Shown here piece by piece: positions 34,764-47,113 of a DNA stretch of 64,000 nt. A model generated the notes under the pieces. The model did no database searches and was not told the DNA's origin. It saw only the letters and a program-made list of their open reading frames with translations. The DNA is from Trichosporon coremiiforme (taxonomy: Eukaryota > Basidiomycota > Tremellomycetes > Trichosporonales > Trichosporonaceae): positions 1,831,518 through 1,895,517 of the forward strand of contig BCJJ01000002.1 in assembly GCA_039545355.1 (NCBI GenBank), read 5' to 3'. The stretch's first letter is position 1. Every line of letters begins with the position of its first letter. Both the position numbers and the translations under genes were made by a program.

Positions 34764-36635
34764 CTACGCCAGGACGGCAACTGACAGGCCGAAGAGGACA
34801 GCAGCAAGCGAGCTCGAGAGGGCGTTGGCGCTGCCGTTGTCACCCTGCCCAGAAGTGGTTGCACCGGCAGCTGCAGCGGACGATGTCTGTCCTGAAGGAC
34901 CTTGAGAACCGCTGGCAGCGTTATCGACGTCAGTGTTGGCGTTCTGGGCGTTGGGTGCAGGGCCAGGGCCGACGTCCGAGCCGTTTCGGGAGATGTAGTT
35001 GGACTGGCCGAGAATAGTACCGTTGTCATGACGTGCGCGGACCATGAACATATCGAGACCCGGGTTCAGGAGGCTGAACTCGCTCTCGAAGCTGTCGTGG
35101 GTGACGTTCCAGAGCGACTGGGGCTCAGCACTCGTGTCGTTGGCGCCCACCACTTCCCAGGTCTTGACCTCAGTTGCACCGTTCCACGACATGTAGAGCG
35201 TGTGCTCTTCCGTGTTGTTGCCGTTCTGGAGTGCGAGGGCCGGCTGTGTCGTTGGCTGACCAGTCCAGTTCGCGCGGTGTGCACGGTAGCCTTGCACGTC
35301 GCCCACACCGAACTGGACCGCCCACAGAAGCTCTCCACTCGGCGAGTACTCGCTGACGTAGGGGATCTGGCCCCAGCCTGCGAGCCAGTTGCCGTTCGGT
35401 TGCAGCTCAATCGAGCCTTGACTGGGCGAGGGCGTGCGGTTGAACGGGAGGAACTCTGTGTCGACTGTGACCATCTGGTTGTCAAAGTCGATGTTCAGGA
35501 GCAGACCACGGGCCGTCTCCTCGCGGGCGTCCCAGCCTGTGGCAGCGTTGTCGAACAAGGAGATCGTCGTCTCGTTGTCGCGCCACCGGGCGTCGTGCTG
35601 GTACCAGAACGTCGTGTTGTCGCCCATGGTAAAAGACGAGTTCTGACCGCCAAGCGTCCAGATGATCGAGCCATCAGCGCCCGAGACGTAGTACAGCGCC
35701 GAGCAGTGCCGGGACGAGATGAGATAGTTGCCCTTGCTGTCCTTCTCGATCGAGTTGATGTGGAAGTAGTCCCACGGGTTGTCCGAGCTGCCACCGGTGT
35801 CTGCGGGCGTAGTGAAACATGAATGCGGATCGACGTGATCCAAGGAATGCCAAGTGAAGATGACGTCTCCACTCTCAACGTCGATCTCTTGCGCAACGCC
35901 CTGCATGATGTAGCCATTTGTCGGGTCCTGCAGGCCCGTCTCGTAGGAGGAAAGATCATAGGATTGCACAGGGTAGGCGGTGAAGAGCGCGGTGCCGTTC
36001 TCCGTCAAAGTGAACTTTGATCGCGTCAGCACCGCATTGAACGCACTCGCATCGCAGCACCCACTTCGTGGAAGTCCATCAGGGCATTGTCGACTTGGGC
36101 GGAGCTGTGACGGTCAGTCGTGCCCGGTGGAGTGTGATGTGCCCGATGGCTGCTTTTCACTTACATGTTCGCGATGACCTGGTAGGACTGGTTGATAAGG
36201 AGACCGTGTCCCATGCCATAGCCGTTGGCGTTGAACTCGCCTTGCCACATCGCGATGACGGGCTGGCCCTTGTATATCTTGGGTGTGAAGGACATAGCTT
36301 GCCCGAACTCGCTGCCATCCCAGATGAGCTCACCATCACCGCTGAAGATGTACGCTCCGGGGGTCTCGACGGAGGTACCACGAGGTGCGATGAAGATATA
36401 CCCAGCCTCGGGTGGCGTGTCGGGGAACTTTTGGAGATTGAACTGTACTCTGGAATGGTTAGGGCCATGCCTCCTTCCGCAGCACTCACGGTTTTGATTG
36501 GGAGGACACGAAAGTCTGGTACGGAGAGCCTCCAAGACTGCCGTTCTGGTAGCCGACAGACGAGTTGAGATAGCTCTCTCCGTGTGCGGCGTGCGCCCTA
36601 CTGGCCAGAGCGCTAGCGACAGCCCAACCGAGCAT
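34764..36635 (-). CDS. Secreted arylsulfotransferase (ASST)-family protein, probably GPI-anchored
   Basis: Four exons encode about 570 aa. The start at 36635 gives MLGWAVASALASRAHAAHGE, a short signal peptide. The body has APRGTSVETPGAYIFSGDGELIW, VIAMWQGEFN, DFHEFTLTENGTALFTAY, DVIFTWHSLDHVDP, HINSIEKDSKGNYLISSRH, IIWTLGGQNSSF and WYQHDARW. This is the propeller-like pattern of the fungal arylsulfotransferase group (PF14269 type). There are many N-glycosylation sites. A Ser/Thr/Gly/Ala-rich stalk leads to a terminal hydrophobic segment SSLAAVLFGLSVAVLA, typical of GPI attachment. The enzymatic reaction is unproven for the fungal group; cell-surface location is the safer statement. A 14-codon exon (SAQVDNALMDFHE region) is flanked by short introns. 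Confidence 0.82.
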
Positions 36636-36686
36636 AGTGTATGTTGCGAGTGTGTGCTGGGGAGTACGATGCAACGAGCACAGCTT

Positions 36687-36694
36687 CTTTTATA
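36687..36694 (-). promoter_or_regulatory. TATA box upstream of the ASST-family gene
   Basis: TATAAAAG reads on the minus strand 52 bp before the start codon at 36635. It is one of few clear TATA elements in the window and suggests regulated rather than constitutive expression. Confidence 0.5.
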
Positions 36695-37744
36695 ATCATG
36701 CACAAACCCTCCACAAGCCACTGCCGCATCGCCGGCCGGTCTGGAGTTCCGCAGCACAGTCGTCGTGCTGCGGTCGTGACGAGATCGAGAATGTCGCAGA
36801 CGATCCCCTGGGCCGACAGGGTTCGGGCGGGGACGGCCCGGAACACCTCCAGATCGCGGGCGACCCCAGTGGCGTCTGCCAAGCGCCACTGCAACGTAAA
36901 CTGTGGTGCTGACCCCGACAGTTAGGTACAGAAGTGGGACATCAATTAGGAACTGGAATTGCAGGTGCTCCTGTGCAAGTGGTACAGGCTTGTCGCGGAG
37001 AAAAGCCAGCATGAGGAGAGGCTGACGTGCGCCCGTTTGTCGCCTTTACCATTGCAGCAGTCTATTCTTGAGAACCGTAACAACTGAGAGCTTGAACAGA
37101 TCCAACCGAATCCCGATGTCAGCCCTCTGGAGCCCATCTCTGGCCGCTCATTTTACGTCATCACTGACACATTCCTGGGAGGGCAACCGACATGGCCGAT
37201 GGCCGCCCACCGACCAGGGCGCGCCCCCCAGATCTCCGACACTCTCAAGGTATCGCTGCAGAAATCGGACGCGATGTGTCGACCGGCGCAGCTTGCAGTG
37301 CTATATCTATTGTTGGATCGCAGGGTTGCGTTTAACGTTTCTCACGGGGTTATCCAGCCCGTTAACGTTATCTCCTGTCCGGAAAGAACTGTCAGGGTGC
37401 TGCAGATCGACGTCATGTATGTTTCAACGCTCGTGTGGACAGCCTCACTCCATCACGTGATGGCACGGGCTGATTAGCTCTATGGTCTAAGCCAGAGCCG
37501 CGTGCTTAATACCCTCAATCTTCTAATGCTTTCTAATGAGCCGATCGACCGCGATCGGCATCCGTGGGAGAGCAGAATTGCTCCCGCTCAAAGTGACGGA
37601 GCGCCAGTGTATCGCTAGCACGGCCACGGGCGCCAGCAAGGCCACCAGTCATCGACACGCACGCCAGCACCGAAGTCAACTCAATCACCTTCCAACCGCG
37701 TTCTCGTTCCTCCACCGTTCATCTCCACCCCTCAAGCGCGCAAA
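36695..37744. promoter_or_regulatory. Intergenic region between the ASST-family gene and SEC23
   Basis: About 1.05 kb between divergent genes with no supportable coding sequence. The 60 bases before the SEC23 start are CT-rich (CCACCGTTCATCTCCACCCC), which fits a transcription start region for SEC23. Nothing else was recognised. Confidence 0.5.
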
Positions 37745-40214
<2,470 letters not shown>

Positions 40215-40529
40215 ACTTGATTTAAAAGGAAGCAGCCAAGGTTAGACCACCCGTAGTTTATGTATTCCGGAGAGCATGGATTAAGATTTAGGATAGGCAA
40301 ACGAACGGCGCGGAGTTGACCTACCGAACAGCACCGCGCTCGTGGTAGGGCAAGCTAAGCAGAAAAAGTACATGATGCATTGAGGGGAGCGATGCTGCTT
40401 TGATATATGGGTTGAAGAGCCCAGAATAATGCTAAGGGACTAACATAGGTGTTGACAGACCATCAGGGCTGGCCAAGTGGTGAGGGAAGGGGACTGATTG
40501 AGAACAGACGAGCGGAAAGAGGGAGCGAA
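40215..40529. other. Convergent 3' region of SEC23 and MRPL27
   Basis: 315 bp between converging stop codons. It should carry both polyadenylation regions. I see no gene and no distinctive structure. Confidence 0.5.
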
Positions 40530-41352
40530 TTACTGCTGCGTCTGGCCCTCGACCTGCTGCGTGCGCTCCTCCTGGTGTCCCTTCTCGACAGCCGTGGAGG
40601 TGAGGGCAGCGTACCATTCCCGGCGGGCCTGCATGACGAGGGCGTTGCGCTCCTCGGGCGAGAGCGCGTTGTAGGCCTTGGAGAAGTGCTTGAAGTCGCG
40701 GCGCTGCGGGGTCACGCCAGACGAGGTCTTCGGCCACGGACCGAAGGGGGGAAGGGACTGCTCCGGCTTGGTGGCCTTGGTCGAGACGTAGGGCTTGAGC
40801 TGGGTGTTAGCTGAGGCTGAACATTGGACAGCTGCAGGTCCGAAGGGGACGGTTGGCTAGCGGAGGCTGTGTTGGCTTAGGCTAGGCGAGAGGAAGACAA
40901 GTCGCTCGTAGACGTCATTTCCTCTTGGCTGCGCTTCCGGTCGATGCAGAGCTCCGCTCAATGCCATAGCTATGAGTAACCCGCCCTTCCGTCGATTCCT
41001 CCTCGATTCGCAAGGTAAGAGCTCTCGGAGCAACGAAAGCACCTTCCTCGCCGGCACCATCCGGCCCTGCCAACAGGACACCCCCAATCTCCCACCACAC
41101 CCTCCCCCGTGGCTTTGTACTCACCGAGCTCGACTCAAGCGCCTCAATTCCCGGCCCAACAAAGACACGCACGCGGTCGTCGAGCAGCCTGTACTTGGCC
41201 GATCCGCGGATAACGTGCTTACCAGGCGCTCCCGTCCGGGGACCAGCGCCGGGGGTGACGGCCTGGCGCGTGCCCTTGTAGAAGTCCTTGTTGCCGCGCT
41301 TCGTCGTCAGCGGCAGCCTCGAGGCTCCGCGCGTCACTGAGGTCGGGATCAT
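40530..41352 (-). CDS. MRPL27: Mitochondrial large-subunit ribosomal protein mL41 (MRPL27)
   Basis: Exons 41352-41125 and 40799-40530 give 165 aa. The N-terminus MIPTSVTRGASRL is basic and hydroxylated like a presequence. The family signature LTTKRGNKDFYKGTR follows, close to the PLTTKQGNKTMYKGTR of yeast YmL27, then GKHVIRGSAKYRLLDDRVRVFVGP, then ELKPYV-like LKPYVSTK. The C-terminal FKHFSKAYNALSPEERNALV helix and a Gln-rich tail EERTQQVEGQTQQ look lineage-specific. The intron (40800-41124, 325 nt) is about eight times the local norm; I looked for box C/D snoRNA motifs in it and found none. The protein is part of the mitoribosome large subunit. Confidence 0.88.
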
Positions 41353-41830
41353 GGCTGGTCGTGATGTAGAGGAGAGTGGTCACTGGAGTTCGGAACTTCT
41401 GGTTCGCGACTGTGGATGGCGGATTGAAAAGTCAGACTGCCATGTGAGGGACCTGAAAGTGCGTTTAGGCCCGCGCAGTGGATGCCACGTGGCCACATGC
41501 CTATCGGAGCCAAGGAGTCGGCCTCCACTTCAGCCAGACGTTCCGGCCCCCGGCATGATGCCCTCCCTCCACCTGCCGCCTTGGGCTGATCGTCGTGGAG
41601 ATCGGCGGCGTCTCGGGAAGAAAATCATGAATGCGTTGACTTTCAGCTTGCGTCGCGTCGACGCGCCACATCGCACTGTTACCAACTGCCTTCTGCATGG
41701 ACTGTACAAACAACTCGTCATCACAGCACTCGCACTCCGCTCCAGTATCAAGTCCATCATACGCTAAATCTTCCGCCGGATACTCCGCACCTTCCTCCTT
41801 CCAATCTATCTACTGGTCGCATCGCAGGCT
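41353..41830. other. Intergenic region between MRPL27 start and STRAP-like stop
   Basis: 478 bp, both neighbours on the minus strand. It should hold the MRPL27 promoter and the terminator of the upstream WD40 gene. No gene or motif was recognised. Confidence 0.5.
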
Positions 41831-42973
41831 CTAGTCCTGAGTCTGCCAGAGTCCATAAGACTTGCCGGGCTGCGTCTGCCACAGCCTGATAGTGCCGTCC
41901 TCGCTTCCAGAGGCGTAAACCTCACCGTCGGGCGAGTAGGACGCGCAGAGCACGGGGCCGTGATGGCCCTTGTACACCTCGCGCTCCTTGCCTGAGTCCA
42001 GGTCATAGACGCGCACCCAGGGGTCCTCGGCGGAACCGGCGACGAAGCGGTCGCGCAGGAAGGGGTGGAGAGACGCCGAAGTGACCTCGTGGGGAAGCTT
42101 GATCGAGACCGGAGGGTGCTGGCGCATGACGTCAAGGAAGTGCACGTTCTTGCCGGCCGCAACCGAGAGGGTGCCGCCGCCGTGAGCAAGCTCCATCGAG
42201 CTCACGGGCTCTCCGAGGTCGACCTCGCCAACCTGACCAAGAGTGCGGAGGTCCCACCAACTGCAACATTAGCACTGATAATCTAGAAGGCATGCCGTGC
42301 AATAGACTTACCGGACCTTGCCGTCCTCGGCAGCACTGACGCCGACGGCACCGCCCTGGCCCTCGTCCCACACAATGCTGCGAATAACACCTTCGCACGA
42401 CAGGCCGTCGGGGTTGCTACCCAGGACCAATGGCTGAGCGTCGGTGCGGTTCAGGTCGAACAGGCGGATCTTCTTCTCGTTGCCGCCAGTGAGGAGGTAT
42501 TGCGGCTGCGCCTGGGGGTTGAGGGCGACTGAGCGAACGATGTGGTTGTGCGAGAAGCTGTGGAGGGCCTCGCCAGTGTTCGTGTCCCAGATCTTGGCGG
42601 AGAAGTCTGCCGAACCCGTGACAGCGCGAGAAGTGTCGAGCGAGATCTTGGACGACCACACGGCTCCCTTGTGACCGAGGAAGGTGCCGATCCAGTCACC
42701 AAGCCAGCTACGGAGCATCGGGTTTCCGTCCTTGCACGCGGAGATCATTAAGTAGGTACCATCAGGGAGGCTGGGATCGGTCAGCTCAACCCAGAAGTTG
42801 TTAGCTTACATGTTGGAGAACTGGAGGTGGACCACAGGCCGGGTGTGACCGGCACAGAGCAGGGGCTGCACCTTGATCTGCTGGTTGCCGTTCGACGGCG
42901 TCTGCTGGCCGCCAAGGGTACCCTGACCGCCGCCGATGCCAGGGTTTCCGAGACCGTTGGAGAATCCGACCAT
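41831..42973 (-). CDS. STRAP-type WD40 repeat protein
   Basis: Exons 42973-42810, 42770-42312 and 42260-41831 give 350 aa, the same length as human STRAP. A Gly/Gln-rich lead (GNPGIGGGQGTLGGQQ) precedes seven WD-type repeats: CAGHTRPVVHLQFS, ISACKDGNPMLRSWLGDWIG, FLGHKGAVWSSKIS, DFSAKIWDTNTGEAL, EKKIRLFDLNR, WWDLRTLGQVGEVDLG and GSEDGTIRLWQTQPGKSYGLW. The segments DGNPMLRSWLGDWIGTFLGHKGAVW and SVALNPQ are diagnostic of the STRAP/Unrip group rather than eIF3i, its nearest relative. Family members act as scaffolds, in animals with the SMN complex and TGF-beta receptors. The role in yeasts is not established. It is divergent from SMD1, which is suggestive given the Sm-assembly link, but this may be coincidence. 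Confidence 0.9.
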
Positions 42974-44085
42974 GGTGAATGCGCGAAGAGTTCTTTAGTT
43001 GTTAAGTTTGAGGGGAGGTGGGGTTGTTACAAGTCGGGACCGAGAATCAAGAACACTATAGATAATGAGCCCCAAAAATGAAGAAAAATGTGATCGATGC
43101 GATGCGGTGGGTGGTTGGAGAGGACAAAGGCGAGGTGATTTCTTGGATATCTAGTTCGATAGGCGAGAGCTTATTAAAGCGCGATCTTTCGTAACAAGTA
43201 GAAGATGGGTGCTGTGATGATGCGGGGTTCGTTGTGTTACACAGTTGAGTTCGGAGCTGATGCTGATAATGGAGTTAATTGATTCGTGGTTTACTTGGAG
43301 GTTGGGGGAGAGGCTGTCAGCCAAGGCGTTCGCGTTGAAAGAGTCGACGGAGAGCCTTGCTGGACGATGGGGCCGGCCCGGTGTTAATAGCTCACTGAGG
43401 ACCTGAAAGCACGAAAAGCGGGTTGAGCGGGTTGATATCGAGCGTTACAGGAGCTTGCTTGAATATCGGGAAAACGACGGGGGCGCGAGTCTTAGTCTTG
43501 AGATGAGTTGAGACGAGCCGAGTCGAAGTCGCGAAGTCGAGGAGCAAGTGGGGGCCAGTGTGCGTGGGTATATGGCTTATGTAGAAGTGTTGGAGAGGCT
43601 GAGAAGAGGATAGAAGAAAGAGAGCGACAGAGGGGAGGGACGAAAGGAAGAGACGGGGAGGGGGGGTCGAGGTGGAGAAGAGGAGTTGAGATGTGAGGAC
43701 GGTAGCGAGGTCTGCCCAAAGGGTTCAAATGGGTCGGATGATGACGAGGAAGACTACAGCACTGCACCGTAGAGGCGCTGTAGGGGCTGCAGAGGTCCAG
43801 AGGCTGCGGCTCGGGCTAAGGCTGCCACGTGCGAACACGCTTTGCTGCTCCCCAGCTCGCCACCGAATTTTGTCGCCGAAACGCCGTGCCTCTGAGTGGT
43901 GGCTCACTCACCCACCGCACGCGCGCTCGCTCGAGATCAATGACATCGACCGTCCCAGATCGAGCTCGAGCATACCATCCCATCCCTGTTGTTGTCCCGA
44001 GCAGCAACCTCCACCAGCTCTTCCCGAGTCGACACCGTTCAAAAGTCCTGACGGACACGACCTCCATCCGACTCCGTCTTTCACA
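42974..44085. promoter_or_regulatory. Divergent promoter region STRAP-like/SMD1
   Basis: 1.1 kb between divergent starts without a supportable gene. A strongly purine-rich plus strand at about 43593-43698 means a CT block on the sense strand of the STRAP-like gene, 620 bp before its ATG. This suggests a distal transcription start and possibly a 5' untranslated intron. The last 120 bases before SMD1 are CT-rich on its own sense strand. Confidence 0.5.
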
Positions 44086-44682
44086 ATGAAGCTCGTCAGG
44101 TGAGCTACTCGATCTTGATGTAGCTGACAACACAGATTTTTGATGAAGCTCAACAACGAGACGGTCACGATCGAGCTCAAGAATGGGTCTGTCATCCACG
44201 GAACGATCACTTGTGGGTATCATCTCGTTGTGCTTGCTGGATTGGAGCTGCGCGCGCGACGAAGCTGGAGCGGATGGATCTGGCGTCGATCGTTTGTTGT
44301 TGTCAAGTCAGGTGACCAACTCCGTCAGCCATTCCGCCTAAACCTGCGCTGCGTGCAGCCCCATCTCCCAGCTCCTTTTACCTCGTGGCTCTAGCTAACC
44401 CCAGCCGTCGACCCCCAGATGAACACCCACCTCAAGTCCGTCAAGATGTCGCTCCGCAACGCGGCCCCGAACACGCCCAGCACGCACCTCGACTCGATCG
44501 CGATCCGCGGCAACAACATCCGCTACTTCATTCTGCCGGACTCGCTGCCGCTTGACACGCTGCTCGTCGACGACTCGCCCAAGGCCAGGAAACGCAAGGA
44601 GGGCGCTGCTGCCGCCCCCCGTGGCCGTGGACGCGGACGGGGAGGACCTCGCGGAGGACGCGGTCGTGGACGTGGATTCTAA
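44086..44682 (+). CDS. SMD1: Small nuclear ribonucleoprotein Sm D1
   Basis: Exons 44086-44099 (14 nt), 44136-44212 and 44405-44682 give 122 aa. The Sm1 motif is [19 protein letters not shown] through [16 protein letters not shown]. The Sm2 motif is [20 protein letters not shown]. The tail is an RG repeat ([20 protein letters not shown]), the usual target of arginine methylation in SmD1. The protein is a core ring component of spliceosomal U1, U2, U4 and U5 snRNPs. The second intron (44213-44404, 192 nt) is long for this genome. The first exon encodes only MKLVR and is fixed by agreement with the family start. Confidence 0.97.
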
Positions 44683-45088
44683 GCGGCGCGACGCTTGGAC
44701 GAAGGCGTCGAGGAAGGACGGAGAAGGGACAGCGGACGACCGGGCGACAGGAGCGCGGCGAGATCAACTCGCCAGACGGCCGGAACACCGCAGACCGACA
44801 CGAAGGCGGAAGACTCATGTCACTAGAAGGATTCGGTTTTGTTCAGTCAGAGGAAGGAGAAGAAGTCACCCCGCACAGATTCGGGGCCTCCGACCCACAT
44901 CTACTCGGAGGCTATGTTCCTACGCGTCGTGCGCCGACGGCGACGCGCCTACAATACGCATGTACTTGATTGCTGTACCACGACAAACCTAGAGTTCGCA
45001 ACTAGTTCAAGATGCTCATCGGCTTCTAATCTATCGACTCCACTGAGTGTCTACTTTCGTCTGGCAGTGCTAATGATAGGGGGAAGGA
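44683..45088. other. Convergent 3' region of SMD1 and the hydroxyacid dehydrogenase
   Basis: 406 bp between converging stop codons; expected to hold both 3' untranslated regions. No gene or repeat recognised. Confidence 0.5.
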
Positions 45089-46578
45089 TCAGTAGCCCTT
45101 CTCCGGGTCGATGACGTTCATGGGCTCGCCACCTTTGCGCACGCGCTCGACGCTGGCGATCATCATGTCAGTCCCGGCGTCGAAGTATCCCTCGAAATCG
45201 CTCGAGTTGTGCGGTGTGATGACCGCACGCGGGTGTGAAAGCAGCGGGTGGCCCTTCGGCAACGGCTCAGGGTCCGTCACATCGAGCCCGACGCCGAGGA
45301 GGCCCTCCGGGTCGTCCAGGGCGGCGAGGATGTCCTCTGCGCTGTCAGCTCAACATCCCTCTCATCCAAGCTAGAAATTCACCAGACTTGGCGAGGTCGC
45401 CTCGGCCGACGTTGATGAAGATTGCGTCTTTGGGGAGCTGGGCAAAGCGCTCGCGCGTGAGCATATAGTGCGTCTGCGGCGTAGACGGCAGGGACGCAAT
45501 GAGGATCTCGCTGCGGTTCAGGAACTCCTTGAACGACTCTGGGTTCGAGGTCGAGTAGTACTCCTCCGGGATCGTGCCCTCCTTGTCCCCCGTTCCGGGG
45601 ATGATGTACTGTCCGTGTCAGCTTGCGTCATGCGACTGCACAGCTTGATATAGATAACGCATCTGTAGGTGACTCACGCCGTCGTCGACTCGGCGCTCGC
45701 CGCGCGAGTTGGCCGCGATAACCTTGATCCCGAACGCCTGCAGGAGGCGGGCGGTCTCGCGCGCAATCGCGCCGTAGCCGAGCAGACCAGCCGTGCGGCC
45801 GCGCATCTTGTAGAAGCCAGTCGAGCCGAAGGAGGACTGAGGCGCCGCATTCGGGTCTGGGCGGTACTTCATCTCGTTGCGCGCGGGCCAGCGCTTCTCC
45901 GCCTAAAGGTGTCAGCGATATCCACCACTTCCTCAATTCCTCTAATGGGGCAAGGAGAACGGTGCTCACCCTCGTGATGTACACCGACGTGTGGATGTTC
46001 ATGTACACTGTCCTGTCAGCTATGAGCCGGTCGACCAAGCTCACGGTTCACAATCTGGCCGATGATGTACTGCGGGATGCTGTACGCATGGATGCCGGAC
46101 GTGTTGCAGATCTTGATCTGCTTCAGCAGCTTCGGGTCCTGGAACGCGGGGTGCTTCAGCGCCATGTTGGCTCCGGCTGGGAGCGTCAGCATCTGTAAAG
46201 GAACGTTCTTAGCTGGGTGGGGGCAATCGGGTATCCCTCCCTCGGGCTGCGTCTTCCTCCATCCTACAGCCTGCCTTCCCTCCACACAGTGGCCCTTTCC
46301 TTCTTCTCCTCTGCGAAAGGCGGCGAAACGGTGGAACTCCACGGAGCGTACTTACCACTCGTAAGCTGCACGATGCGCGTGTTGCCCAGATCCTCCTTGC
46401 GCACGTCATCCGGCAGTCCGAGCCAGTTGGAGAACCAGATGTCCGTTTCGCGCACGATGTCGGCCGGCGGCGCCTCATCCCGGTTCGGGTAGTAGTGCAC
46501 CGTCTTGAATGCCTTGGTGCACTTGTCGCGCGACTCTTGCGCCAGCTCGAACGTGATCGTGAGCGTGTCGAGGACCAT
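45089..46578 (-). CDS. D-isomer-specific 2-hydroxyacid dehydrogenase
   Basis: About 375 aa in six exons. Start at 46578 (MVLDTLTITFELAQESRDK). The N-terminal part of the catalytic domain shows ADIVRETDIWFSNWLGLP and VQLTSAGANMALKHPAF. The NAD-binding Rossmann motif is TAGLLGYGAIARETARLLQA, an Arg follows at ANSRGERR, and LPSTPQTHYMLTRERFAQLP and FINVGRGDLAKSEDILAAL come next. The catalytic tail is LDVTDPEPLPKGHPL and AVITPHNSS, which includes the general-acid histidine. Family enzymes reduce 2-keto acids to D-2-hydroxy acids with NAD(P)H, as glyoxylate, hydroxypyruvate or phosphoglycerate dehydrogenases do. No regulatory ACT domain is present, so serine-pathway PGDH is unlikely. Substrate cannot be fixed. 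An exon of about 40 nt (LYMNIHTSVYITR) lies between short introns. Confidence 0.85.
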
Positions 46579-47113
46579 GTTGTTTTCCGATGGAGCTGAA
46601 GCGGAGGCTGTTGAGATTCCGGGGCTCGAGGGGTCCAGTGGGATCGGGTGAGCTGTCAAGAATCAAGGAACAGGCAAGACAACAAGGAGGGCAGAGTAAA
46701 ATGATCCAATGTCGTAGTCGGGATCGGAGCGCAGAACGTCGATGGAGTAGACAAGGGATCCGAAACGGCTCTTCGACTCAAGTGACTTACCTGACTTTGC
46801 ACTCCGTCGCGTTCTCCGTCATGTGTCGGGGCTGGCCGAAACACGTGGGACGACACCATGGCCTCGTTTGATCTTCCGAGAGCCTTAGTCTATTGTTTCA
46901 TGCAGCGAATACAAGCGAGTCATGAATGCAGGTCGTAAAGCTACAATATCTATGATGGGTATACTATGGTCGCGTGCGTGCACTTTTCTGCACATATTGA
47001 GATTAACTACTTCGTCTCACGGGAGGCCCGGGACGCGCCTCGACGTCTTCCCTGTCAATCTCCGCTGTCCGGATGGAGCTCGCTGTAGAGTCGAGCTCAT
47101 TCTGCTCATCTGC
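46579..47113. other. Intergenic region between the dehydrogenase start and MNN2-like stop
   Basis: 535 bp, both neighbours on the minus strand. It should hold the dehydrogenase promoter and the 3' end of the glycosyltransferase gene. No gene was recognised. Confidence 0.5.

Noticed and set aside
40800..41124. snoRNA hosted in the long MRPL27 intron
   Set aside because: Searching the minus strand for paired C (RTGATGA) and D (CTGA) boxes gave nothing convincing; kept only as a question in the findings.
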